Source of the DNA: Euonymus europaeus
Taxonomy: Eukaryota > Streptophyta > Magnoliopsida > Celastrales > Celastraceae
Direction of reading: 5' to 3'
Assembly (NCBI GenBank): GCA_963580455.1
Contig: OY756966.1
Coordinates: 14,139,001 to 14,203,000, forward strand
DNA: 64,000 bases
The position numbers and the translations under genes are program-made. The notes under the pieces were generated by a model. The model saw only the letters and a program-made list of their open reading frames with translations. It did no database searches and had not been told where the DNA came from. Below are positions 50,745-63,421 of the stretch, piece by piece (the first letter of the stretch is position 1; every line of letters starts with the position of its first letter).

Positions 50745-52515
50745 AACTTCGGACCATCAAAGTTGGTCGGTGTACACTTTTTAATGTTCTTCTATCTCAA
50801 ATTTTATGAGTATAAGCTTCCTAGATTATTCCCATGACAAAACACCGACTTTCTATGACAAATGGACAAAACCGTTAAAAGCTCCTCCAGAGAGAGTTGA
50901 GCAACTTCGGACCATCAAAGTTGCTTGGTGTACGCTTTTTATTGTTATTCTATCTCAAATTTTATGACTATAAGCTTTCTAGATTATTCCGATGACAAAA
51001 CACCAACTTTCTATGACAAATGGACAAAACTGTTAAAAGCACCTCCATAAAGAGAGTTGAACAAGTTCGGACCAGCAAAGTTGCTCGATGTACACTTTTT
51101 ATTGTTATTCTGTCAAATTTTATAAGTATAAGATTTCAAGATTATTTCCTTGACAAAACAGTAACTTTCTATGACAAATGGACAAATCCGTTAAAACCAC
51201 CTCTATAGAGAAGTTGAGCAACTTTGGACCGTCAAAGCTGCTCGGTGTACACTTTTTAATGTTTTGCTATCTCAAATTTTACGAGAGTATAAGCTTCCTA
51301 GATTATTCCGATGACAAAAAACAACTTTCTATGACAAATGAAGAAAACCGTTAAAAGCTCCTTCATAGAGAGAGTTGAACAACTTCGGACCATCAAAATT
51401 GCTCGATGTATACTTTTTAATGTTCGTTTATCTCAAATTTTATGAGTACAAGCTTCCTAGATTATTCCGATGAAAAAACCCCAATTTTCTACGACAACTG
51501 GCCAAAACCGTTAAAAGCTCCTCCAGAGAGAGTTGAGCAACTTCGGACCATCAAAGTTGCTCGGTGTACACTTTTTAATGTTATTCTATCTCAAATTTTA
51601 CGAGTATAAGCTTCGTAGATTATTCTGATGATAAAACACCAACTTTCTATGACAAATGGACAAACCCGTTAAAAGCTCCTCCATAGAGAGGGTTGAGCAA
51701 CTTCGGACCATCAAAGTTGCTCGGTGTACACTTTTTATTGTTATACTGTGTCAAATTTTATGAGTATAAGCTTCCCAGATTATTTCCTTGACAAAACACG
51801 AACTTTCTATGACAAATGGACAAAGCCATTAAAACCTCCTCTATAAAGAAGTTGAGCAACTTCGGACCATCAAAGTTGCTCAGTGTACACTTTTTAATGT
51901 TCTTCTATGTCAAATTTTACGAGTATATATGCTTCCTAGATTATTTCGATTACAAAACACTAAATTTCTCTGAGAAATGGACAAAGCCGTTAAAACCTCC
52001 TCTATAGAGAAGTTGAGCAACTTCGGACCATCAAAGTTGCTCGGTGTACACTTTTTAATGTTCTTATATCTCAAATTTCATGAGTATATAAGCTTTACAG
52101 ATTATTTCGATGACAAAACACTAACTTTCTATGACAAATGGACAAAACCGTTAAAAGCTCATCCATATAGAGAGTTGAGAACCTTCGAATCATCAAAGTT
52201 GCTCGATGTACACTTTTTATTATTATTCTATGTCATATTTTATGAGTATAACCTTCCAAGATTATTTCCTTTCCAAAACCCCAACTTTCTATGACAAATG
52301 GACAAAACCGTTAAAAGCTCCTCCGGAGAGAGTTGAGCAACTTCGGACCATCAAAGTTGCTCGGTGTACACTTTTTAATGTTATTCTATCTCAAATTTTA
52401 CGAGTATAAGCTTCGTAGATTATTCTGATGACAAAACACCAACTTTCTATGACAAATGGACAAACCCGTTAAAAGCTCCTCCATAGAGAGGGTTGAGCAA
52501 CTTCGGACCATCAAA
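50745..52515 (+). repeat. Higher-order repeat, copy 1 (14-monomer offset)
   Basis: About 1.77 kb (11 monomers) that match 52979-54749 at an offset of 2234 bp. Shared rare variants include AAGTTGGTCGGTG, TTATTCCCATGAC, GACCAGCAAAGTTG, GACAACTGGCCAAAACC and CATATTTTATGAGTATAACC. Edges are approximate. Confidence 0.75.
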
Positions 52516-52978
52516 GTTGCTCGGTGTACACTTTTTATTGTTATACTTTGTCAAATTTTATGAGTATAAGCTCCCAAGATTATTTCCTTGACAAAACACG
52601 AACTTTCTATGACAAATGGACAAAGCCATTAAAACATCCTCTATAGAGAAGTTGAGCAACTTCGGACCATCAAAGTTGCTCAGTGTACACTTTTTAATAT
52701 TCTTCTATGTCAAATTTCACGAGTATATATGCTTCCTAGATTATTTCGATGACAAAACACTAACTTTCTCTGACAAATGGACAAAGCCGTTAAAACCTCC
52801 TCTATAGAGAAGTTGAGCAACTTCGGACCATCAAAGTTGCTCGGTGTACACATTTTAATGTTCTTCTATCTCAAATTTTATGAGTATAAGCTTCCTAGAT
52901 TATTCCGATGACAAAACACCAACTTTCTATGACAAATGGACAAAACTGTTAAAAGCTCTTCCGTAAAGAGAGTTGAGC

Positions 52979-54749
52979 AACTTCGGACCATCAAAGTTGG
53001 TCGGTGTACACTTTTTAATGTTCTTCTATCTCAAATTTTATGAGTATAAGCTTCCTAGATTATTCCCATGACAAAACACCGACTTTCTATGACAAATGGA
53101 CAAAACCGTTAAAAGCTCCTCCAGAGAGAGTTGAGCAACTTCGGACCATCAAAGTTGCTTGGTGTACGCTTTTTATTGTTATTCTATCTCAAATTTTATG
53201 ACTATAAGCTTTCTAGATTATTCCGATGACAAAACACCAACTTTCTATGACAAATGGACAAAACTGTTAAAAGCACCTCCATAAAGAGAGATGAACAACT
53301 TCGGACCAGCAAAGTTGCTCGATGTACACTTTTTATTGTTATTCTGTCAAATTTTATGAGTATAAGATTTCAAGATTATTTCCTTGACAAAACACTAACT
53401 TTCTATGACAAATGGACAAATCCGTTAAAATCACCTCTATAGAGAAGTTGAGCAACTTTGGACCGTCAAAGCTGCTCGGTGTACACTTTTTAATGTTCTT
53501 CTATCTCAAATTTTACGAGAGTATAAGCTTCCTAGATTATTCCGATGACAAAAAACAACTTTCTATGACAAATGAAGAAAACCGTTAAAAGCTCCTTCAT
53601 AGAGAGAGTTGAGCAACTTCGGACCATCAAAATTGCTCGATGTATACTTTTTAAAGTTCGTTTATCTCAAATTTTATGAGTACAAGCTTCCTAGATTATT
53701 CCGATGAAAAAACCCCAACTTTCTACGACAACTGGCCAAAACCGTTAAAAGCTCCTCCAGAGAGAGTTGAGCAACTTCGGACCATCAAAGTTGCTCGGTG
53801 TACACTTTTTAATGTTATTCTATCTCAAATTTTACGAGTATAAGCTTCGTAGATTATTCTGATGATAAAACACCAACTTTCTATGACAAATGGACAAACC
53901 CGTTAAAAGCTCCTCCATAGAGAGGGTTGAGCAACTTCGGACCATCAAAGTTGCTCGGTGTACACTTTTTATTGTTATACTGTGTCAAATTTTATGAGTA
54001 TAAGCTTCCAAGATTATTTCCTTGACAAAACAAGAACTTTCTATGACAAATGGACAAAGCCATTAAAACCTCCTCTATAGAGAAGTTGAGCAAATTCGGA
54101 CCATCAAAGTTGCTCAGTGTACACTATTTAATGTTCTTCTATGTCAAATTTTACGAGTATATATGCTTCCTAGATTATTTCGATTACAAAACACTAACTT
54201 TCTCTGAGAAATGGACAAAGCCGTTAAAACCTCCTCTACAGAGAAGTTGAGCAACTTCGGACCATCAAAGTTGCTCGGTGTACACTTTTTAATGTTCTTA
54301 TATCTCAAATTTCATGAGTATATAAGCTTCACAGATTATTTCGATGACAAAACACTAACTTTCTATGACAAATGGACAAAACCGTTAAAAGCTCATCAAT
54401 ATAGAGAGTTGAGAACCTTCGAATCATCAAAGTTGCTCGGTGTACACTTTTTATTATTATTCTATGTCATATTTTATGAGTATAACCTTCCAAGATTATT
54501 TCCTTTCCAAAACCCCAACTTTCTATGACAAATGGACAAAACCGTTAAAAGCTCCTCCGGAGAGAGTTGAGCAACTTCATACCATCAAAGTTGCTCGGTG
54601 TACACTTTTTAATGTTATTCTATCTCAAATTTTACGAGTATAAGCTTCGTAGATTATTCTGATGACAAAACACCAACTTTCTATGACAAATGGACAAACC
54701 CGTTAAAAGCTCCTCCATAGAGAGGGTTGAGCAACTTCGGACCATCAAA
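52979..54749 (+). repeat. Higher-order repeat, copy 2 (14-monomer offset)
   Basis: Near-identical copy of 50745-52515 with scattered point differences. Together with the ~463 bp between the copies it gives a 14-monomer period. Confidence 0.75.
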
Positions 54750-55449
54750 GTAGCTCGGTGTACACTTTTTAATGTTCTTCTATGTCAAATTTTACGAGTA
54801 TATAAGCTTCCTAGATTATTTCGATGAGAAAACACAAACTTTCTATGACAAATGGGCAAAGCCGTTAAACCCTCCTCTATAGAGATGTTGATCAATTTCG
54901 GACCATCAAAGTTGCTCGGTGTACACTTTTTAATGTTCTTCTATCTCAAATTTTACGAGTATAAGCTTCCTAGATTATTTCGCTGACAAAACAACAACTT
55001 TCTATGATAAATGAACAAAACCGTTAAAAGCTCCAACATAGAGAGAGTTGAGCAACTTCGGACCATCAACGTTGCTCGGTGTACACTTTTTATTGTTATT
55101 CTATGTCAAATTTTACGAGTATAAGCTTCCAATATTATTTTCTTTCCAAAACCCCAACTTTCTATGACAAATGTACAAAATTGTGAAAAGCTCCTCCATA
55201 GAGAGAGTTGAGTAGCTTCGGACCATCAAAGTTGGTCGGTGTACACATTTTAATGTTCTACTATCCCAAATTTTACGAGTATAAGCTTCCTAGATTATTG
55301 CCAAGACAAAACAACAACTTTCTATGACAAATGGACAAAACCGTTAAAAGCTCCTCCAGAGAGAGTTGAGCAACTTCGGACCATCAAAGTTTCTCTGTGT
55401 ACACTTTTTAATGTTATTCTATCTCAAATTTTACGAGTATAAGCTTCCT
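54731..55449 (+). repeat. 719-bp duplicated block, copy 1
   Basis: It matches 57429-58147 almost base for base at an offset of 2698 bp (17 monomers). Shared rare features are AAAGTAGCTCGGTG, ATGAGAAAACACAAAC, GAGATGTTGATCAATTTC, GCTCCAACATAG and TTATTGCCAAGAC. Confidence 0.75.
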
Positions 55450-57120
55450 AGATTATTCCGATGACAAAAGACCAACTTTCTATGGCAAATGGACAAAACC
55501 GTTAAAAGCTCCTCTATAGAGAGAGTTGAGCAACTTCGGACCATCAAAGTTGCTCGGTGTACACTTTTTAATGTTATTCTATCTCAAATTTTACGAGTAT
55601 AAGCTTCGTAGATTATTCCGATGACAAAACACCAACTTTCTATGACAAATGCACAAAACCGTTAAAACCTCCTCTATAGAGAAGTTGAGCAACTTCGGAC
55701 CATCAAAGTTGCTTAGTGTACACTTTTTAATGTTCTTCTATGTCAAATTTTACGAGTATATATGCTTCCTAGATTATTTCGATGACAAAACACTAACTTT
55801 CTATGATAAATGGACAAAGCCGTTAAAACCTCCTCTATAGAGAAGTTGAGCAACTTCGGACCATCAAAGTTGCTTGGTGTACACTTTTTAATGTTCTTCT
55901 ATCTCAAATTTTATGAGTATATGCTTCCTAGATTATTTCGATGACAAAACACTAACTTTCTATGATAAAAGGACAAAGCCGTCAAAACCTCCTCTATAGA
56001 GAAGTTGAGCAACTTCGGGCCATCAAAGTTGCTTGGTGTACACTTTTTAATGTTCTTCTATCTCAAATTTTATGAGTATAAGCTTCCTAGATTATTCCCA
56101 TGACAAAACACCGACTTTCTATGACAAATGGACAAAACCGTTAAAAGCTCTTCCAGAGAGAGTTGAGCAACTTCGGACCATCAAAGTTGCTCGGTGTGCG
56201 ATTTTTATTGTTATTCTATCTCAAATTTTATGACTATAAGCTTTCTATATTATTTCGATGACAAAACACCAACTTTCTATGATAAATGGACAAAACTGTT
56301 AAAAGCACCTCCATAGAGAGAGTTGAGCAACTTCGGACCATCAAAGTTGCTCGATGTACACTTTTTATTGTTATTCTGTCAAATTTTATGTGTATAAGAT
56401 TTCATGATTATTTCCTTGACAAAACACTAACTTTCTATGACAAATGGACAAAGCCGTTAAAACCTCCTCTAAAGAGAAGTTGAGCAACTTCGGACTATCA
56501 AAGCTGCTCGGTGTACACTTTTTAATGTTCTTATATGTCAAATTTTATGAGTATATAAGCCTCCTAGATTATTTTGATGACAAAACACTAACTTTCTATG
56601 ATAAATGGACAAAGCCGTTAAAAACTCCTTTATAGAGAAGTTGAGCAACTTCGGACCATCAAAGTTGCTCAGTGTACACTTTTTAATGTTCTTCTATGTC
56701 AAACTTTCAGAGTATATAAGCTTCTTAGATTATTCCGATGATAAAACAACAAATTTCTATGACAAATGAACAAAACCGTTAAAAGCTCCGCCATAGAGAG
56801 AGTTGAGCAACTTCGGACCATCAAAGTTGCTCGGTGTACACTTTTGAATGTTGTTCTATGTCAAGCTTTCAGAGTATATAAGCTTCTTAGATTATTCCAA
56901 TGATAAAACAACAAATTTCTATGACAAATGGACAAAATCATTAAAAGCTTTGCCATAGAGAGAGTTGAGCAACTTCGGACCATCAAAGTTTCTCGGTGTA
57001 CACTTTTATATGTTCTTCTATCTCAAATTTTACGAGTATAGACTTCCTAGATTGTTCCGATGACAAAACACCAACTTTCTATGACTAATGGACAAAACTG
57101 TTAAAAGCTCCTCCATAGAG

Positions 57121-57240
57121 AGAGTTGAGCAACTTCAGACCATCAAAGCTGCTCCGTTTACACTTTTTAATGAGTTTATAAACTTCCTAGATTATTTCGA
57201 CGACAAAACGCTAACTTTCTATGATAAATAGACAAATCCG
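57121..57240 (+). repeat. Truncated satellite monomer
   Basis: CACTTTTTAATG runs directly into AGTTTATAAACTTCC, so roughly 24 bases that normally read TTCTTCTATGTCAAATTTTAC are missing. This leaves one monomer of about 136 bp. Confidence 0.7.
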
Positions 57241-57428
57241 TTAAAACCTCCTATATAGAGAAGTTGAGCAACTTCGGACAATCAAAGTTGCTTGGGATAC
57301 ACTTTTTAATGTTCTTCTATGTCAAATTTTACGAGTATATAAGCTTCCTAGATTATTTCGATGAGAAAACACTAACTTTCTATGACAAATGGACAAAGCC
57401 GTTAAAATCTCCTCTATAGAGAAGTTGA

Positions 57429-58147
57429 GCAACTTCGGACCATCAAAGTAGCTCGGTGTACACTTTTTAATGTTCTTCTATGTCAAATTTTACGAGTATA
57501 TAAGCTTCGTAGATTATTTCGATGAGAAAACACAAACTTTCTATGACAAATGGGCAAAGCCGTTAAACCCTCCTCTATAGAGATGTTGATCAATTTCGGA
57601 CCATCAAAGTTGCTCGGTGTACACTTTTTAATGTTCTTCTATCTCAAATTTTACGAGTATAAGCTTCCTAGATTATTTCGCTGACAAAACAACAACTTTC
57701 TATGATAAATGAACAAAACCGTTAAAAGCTCCAACATAGAGAGAGTTGAGCAACTTCGGACCATCAACGTTGCTCGGTGTACACTTTTTATTGTTATTCT
57801 ATGTCAAATTTTACGAGTATAAGCTTCCAATATTATTTTCTTTCCAAAACCCCAACTTTCTATGACAAATGTACAAAATTGTGAAAAGCTCCTCCATAGA
57901 GAGAGTTGAGTAGCTTCGGACCATCAAAGTTGGTCGGTGTACACATTTTAATGTTCTACTATCCCAAATTTTACGAGTATAAGCTTCCTAGATTATTGCC
58001 AAGACAAAACAACAACTTTCTATGACAAATGGACAAAACCGTTAAAAGCTCCTCCAGAGAGAGTTGAGCAACTTCGGACCATCAAAGTTTCTCTGTGTAC
58101 ACTTTTTAATGTTATTCTATCTCAAATTTTACGAGTATAAGCTTCCT
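57429..58147 (+). repeat. 719-bp duplicated block, copy 2
   Basis: Second copy of 54731-55449, with few differences seen (for example CTTCGTAGATT for CTTCCTAGATT). The match starts and stops sharply, and different monomers lie on each side. Confidence 0.75.
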
Positions 58148-60553
58148 AGTTTATTCCGATGACAAAACACCAACTTTCTATGACAAATGGACAAAACCGT
58201 TAAAAGCACCTCCATAGAGAGAGTTGAGCAACTTCGGACCATCAACGTTGCTTGGTGTACACTTTTTAATGTTATTCTATCTCAAATTTTACGAGTATAG
58301 GCTTCCTAGTTTATTCCGATGACAAAACACTAACTTTCTATGACAAATGGACAAAGCCGTTAAAAGCTCCTCCATAGAGAAGTTGAGCAACTTCGGACCA
58401 TCGAAAGTTGCTTGGTGTACACTTTTTAATGTACTTCTATGTCAAATTTTACGAGTATACAAGCTTCATAGATTATTTCGATGACAAAACACAAACTTTC
58501 TATGACAAATGGACAAAGCCGTTAAACCCTTCTTTATAGAGAAGTTGAGCAACTTTGGACCATCAAAGTTGCTCGGTGTACACTTTTTAATATTTTTTTA
58601 TCTCAAATTTTACGAGTATAAACTTCCTAGATTATTCCGCTGACAAAAAAATAACTTTCTATGACAAATGAACAAAACCGTTAAAAGCTCCTCCATAGAG
58701 AGAGTTGGGCAACTTCGGACCATCAAAGCTGCTCGGTGTACACTTTTTAATGTTCTTCTATGTCAAATTTTAAGAGTATATAAGCTTTATAGATTATTTC
58801 GATGACAAAACACTAACTTTCTACGACAAATGGACAATACCGTTAAAAGCTCATCCATAGAGAGAGTTGAGCAACTTCGGACCATCAAAGTTGGTCGGTG
58901 TACACTTTTTAATGTTCTTCTATCTCAAATTTTACGAGGGTAAGCTTCCTAGATTATTCCCATGACAAAACACCAACTTTCTATGACAAATGGACAAAAC
59001 CGTTAAAAGCTCATCTAGAGAGAGTTGAGCAACTTCGGGCTATCAAAGTTATTCGGTGTACACTTTTTATTGTTATTCTATGTCAAATTTTGTAAGTATA
59101 AGCTTCCTCGTTCATTCTGATGACTTAACACCAACTTTCTATGACAATTGGACAAAACTGTTAAAAGCTCCTCCATAGAGAGAGTTGGGCAACTTCGGAT
59201 CATCAAAGTTGCCCGGTGTACACTTTTTATTGTTATTCTATGTCAAATTTTACGAGCATAAGCTTCCTAGTTTATTCCGATGCCTAAACACCAACTTTCT
59301 ATGACAAATGGACAAAACCGTTAAAAGCTCCTCCATAGAGAGAGTTGAGCAACTTCGGACCATCAAAGTTGCTCGGTGTACACTTTTTAATGTTCTACTA
59401 TCTCAAATTTTACGAGTGTAAGCTTCATAGATTATTCCCATGACAAAACACCAACTTTCTATGACAAATAGACAAAACCGTTAAAAGCTCATTTAGAGAG
59501 AGTTGAGCAACTTCGGACCATCAAAGTTGCTCGGTGTACACTTTTTAATGTTATTCAATCTCAAATTTTACGAGTATAAGCTTCCTAGTTTATTCCGATG
59601 ACTAAACACCAACTTTCTAAGACAAATGGACAAAACCGTTAAAAGCTCCTCCATAGAGAGAGTTGAGCAACTTCGGACCGTCAAAGTTGCTCGGTGTACA
59701 CTTTTTAATGTTATTCTATCTCAAATTTTACGAGTATAAGCTTCCTAGTTTATTCTGATGACTAAACACCAACTTTCTATGACAAATGGAAAAAAACCGT
59801 TAAAAGCTCCTACATAGAGAGAGTTGAGCAACTTCGGACCATCAAAGTTGCTCGGTGTACACTTTTTAAAGTTCTACTATCTCAAATTTTACGAGTGTAA
59901 GCTTCCTAGATTATTCCCATGACAAAACACCAACTTTCTATGACAAATGGACAAAATCGTTAAAAGCTCATCCAGAGAGAGTTGAGCAACTTCGGACCAT
60001 AAAATTTGCTCGGTGTACACTTTTTAATGTTCGTTTATCTCAAATTTTACGAGTATATAAGCTTCCAAAATTATTTCTATGACAAAACACTAACTTTCTA
60101 TGATAAAAGGACAAAGCCGTCAAAACCTCCTCTATAGAGAAGTTGAGCAACTTCGGGCCATCAAAGTTGCTTGGTGTACACTTTTTATTGTTCTTCTACC
60201 TCAAATTTTACGAGTATAAGCTTCCTAGATTATTCCGCTGACAAAATAACAACTTTCTATGACAAATGAACAAAACCGTTAAAAGCTCCTTCATATAGAG
60301 AGTTGAGCAACTTCGGACCATCAAAATTGGTCGGTGTACACTTTTTAACGTTCGTTTATCTCAAATTGTACAAGTATAAGCTTCCTAGATTATTCCGATG
60401 ACAAAAGACCAACTTTCTATGACAAATTGACAAAACTGTTAAAAGCTCCTCTATAGAGGAGTTGAGCAACTTCGGACCATCAAAGCTGCTCGGTGTAAAC
60501 TTTTTAATGTTCTTCTATGTCAAATTTTAAGAGTATATAAGCTTTACAGATTA

Positions 60554-63421
60554 TTTCGATGACAAAACACCAACTTTCTATGACAAATAGACAAAACCGT
60601 TAAAAGCTCATCCATAGAGAGAGTTGAGCAACTTCGGACCATCAAAGTTGGTCGGTGTACACTTTTTAATGTTCTTCTATGTCATATTTTCTGAGTATAA
60701 GCTTCCAATATTATTTTCTTTCCAAAACTCCAACTTTCTATGACAAATGTACAAAATTGTTAAAAGCTCATCCAGAGAGAGTTGAGCAACTTCGGACCAT
60801 CAAAGTTGCTCGGTGTACACTTTTTAATGTTATTCTATCTCAAATTTTACGAGTATAAGCTTCCTAGTTTATTCCGATGACTAAACACCAGCTTTCTATG
60901 ACAAATGGACAAAATTGTTGAAAGCTCCTCCATAGAGAGAGTTGAGCAACTTCGGACCATCAACGTTGCTCGGTCTACACTTTTTATTTTTATTCTATGT
61001 CAAATTTTATGAGTATAAGCTTCCTAGATTATTCCCATGACAAAACACCAACATTCTATGACAAATGGACAAAACCGTTAAAAGCTCATCCAGAGAGAGT
61101 TGAGCAACTTCGGACCATCAAAGTTGCTCGGTGTACACTTTTTAATGTTATTCTATCTCAAATTTTACGAGTATAAGCTTCCTTGTTTATTCCGATGACT
61201 AAACAACAACTTTCTATGACAAATGGACAAAACCGTTAAAAGCTCCTCCATAGAGAGAGTTGAGCAACTTCGAACCATCAAAGTTGCTCGGTGTACTCTT
61301 TTTAATGTTATTCTATCTCAAATTTTACGAGTATAAGCTTACTAGTTTATTCCGTTGACTAAACACCAACTTTCTATGACAAATGGAAAAACCGTTAAAA
61401 GCTCCTACATAGAGAGACTTGAGCAACTTCGGACCATCAAAGTTGCTCGGTGTACACTTTTTAATGTTCTACTATCTCAAATTTTACGAGTGTAAGCTTC
61501 CTAGATTATTCCCATGATAAAACACCAACTTTCTATGACAAATGGACAAAACCGTTAAAATATCATCCAGAGAGAGTTGAGCAACTTCGGACCATAAAAG
61601 TTGCTCGGTGTACACTTTTTAATGTTCGTTTATCTCAAATTTTATGAGTATAAGCTTCCTAGATTATTCCAATGACAAAACATCAACTTTCTATGACAAA
61701 TGGACAAAACTGTTAAAAGCTCCTCCATAGTGAGAGTTGAGCAACTTCGGACCATCAAAGCGACTCGGTGTACACTTTTTAATGTTCTTCTATGTCAAAT
61801 TTTATGAGTATAAGCTTTGAAGATTATTTCCTTGACAAAACACTAACTTTCTATGACAAATGGACAAAGACGTTAAATCCTCTTCTATATAGAAGTTGAC
61901 GAACTTCGGACCATCAAAGCTTCTTGGTGTATAGTTTTTAATGTTCTTCTATGTCAAATTTTACGAGTATATAAGCTTCCTAGATTATTTCGATGACAAA
62001 ACACTAACTTTCTATGACAAATGGACAAAACCGTTAAAAGCTCATCCATAGAGAGAGTTGAGCAACTTCGGACCATCAAAGTTTGTCGGTGTACACATTT
62101 TAATGTTCTTCTATGTCATATTTTCTGAATATAAGCTTCCAATATTATTTTCTTTCCAAAACCCCAACTTTCTATGACAAATGTACAAAATTGTTAAAAG
62201 CTCATCCAGAGAGAGTTGAGCAACTTCGGACCATCAAAGTTGCTCGGTGTACACTTTTTAATGTTATTCTATCTCAAATTTTACGAGTATAAGCTTCCTA
62301 GTTTATTCCGATGACTAAACACCAACTTTCTATGACAAATGGACAAAATTGTTAAAAGCTCCTCCATAGAGAGAGTTGAGCAACTTCGGACCATCAACGT
62401 TGCTCGGTGTACACTTTTTATTGTTATTCTATGTCAAATTTTATGAGTATAAGCTTCCTAGATTATTCCCATGACAAAACACCAACATTCTATGACAAAT
62501 GGACAAAACCGTTAAAAGCTCATCCAGAGAGAGTTGAGCAACTTCGGACCATCAAAGTTGCTCGGTGTACACTTTTTAATGTTATTCTATCTCAAATTTT
62601 ACGAGTATAAGCTTCCTAGTTTATTCCGATGACTAAACATCAACTTTCTATGACAAATGGACAAAACCGTTAAAAGCTCCCCCATAGAGAGAGTTGAGCA
62701 ACTTCGAACCATCAAAGTTGCTCGGTGTACTCTTTTTAATGTTATTCTATCTCAAATTTTACGAGTATAAGCTTACTAGTTTATTCCGTTGACTAAACAC
62801 CAACTTTCTATGACAAATGGAAAAACCGTTAAAAGCTCCTACATAGAGAGACTTGAGCAACTTCGGACCATCAAAGTTGCTCGGTGTACACTTTCTAATG
62901 TTCTACTATCTCAAATTTTACGAGTGTAAGCTTCCTAGATTATTCTCATGACAAAACACCAACTTTCTATGACAAATGGACAAAACCGTTAAAATCTCAT
63001 CCAGAGAGAGTTGAGCAACTGCGGACCATATAAGTTGCTCGGTGTACACTTTTTAATGTTCGTTTATCTCAAATTTTATGAGTATAAGCTTCCTAGATTA
63101 TTCCAATGACAAAACATCAACTTTCTATGACAAATGGACAAAACTGTTAAAAGCTCCTCCATAGTGAGAGTTGAGCAAATTCGGACCATCAAAGCGACTC
63201 GGTGTACACTTTTTAATGTTCTTCTATGTCAAATTTTATGAGTATAAGCTTTGAAGATTATTTCCTTGACAGAACACTAACTTTCTATGACAAATGGACA
63301 AAGACGTTAAATCCTCTTCTATATAGAAGTTGATGAACTTCGGACCATCAAAGCTTCTCGGTGTACAGTTTTTAATGTTCTTCTATGTCAAATTTTACGA
63401 GTATATAAGCTTCCTAGATTA
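60554..63421 (+). repeat. Tandem dimer of a 1434-bp, 9-monomer unit
   Basis: Copies at about 60554-61987 and 61988-63421. Three separate rare markers keep the exact 1434-bp spacing: GTCATATTTTCTGA (60681, 62115), AAAGCGACTCGG (about 61758, 63192) and AAGACGTTAAATCC (61867, 63301). This is the cleanest higher-order repeat in the window. Confidence 0.8.
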
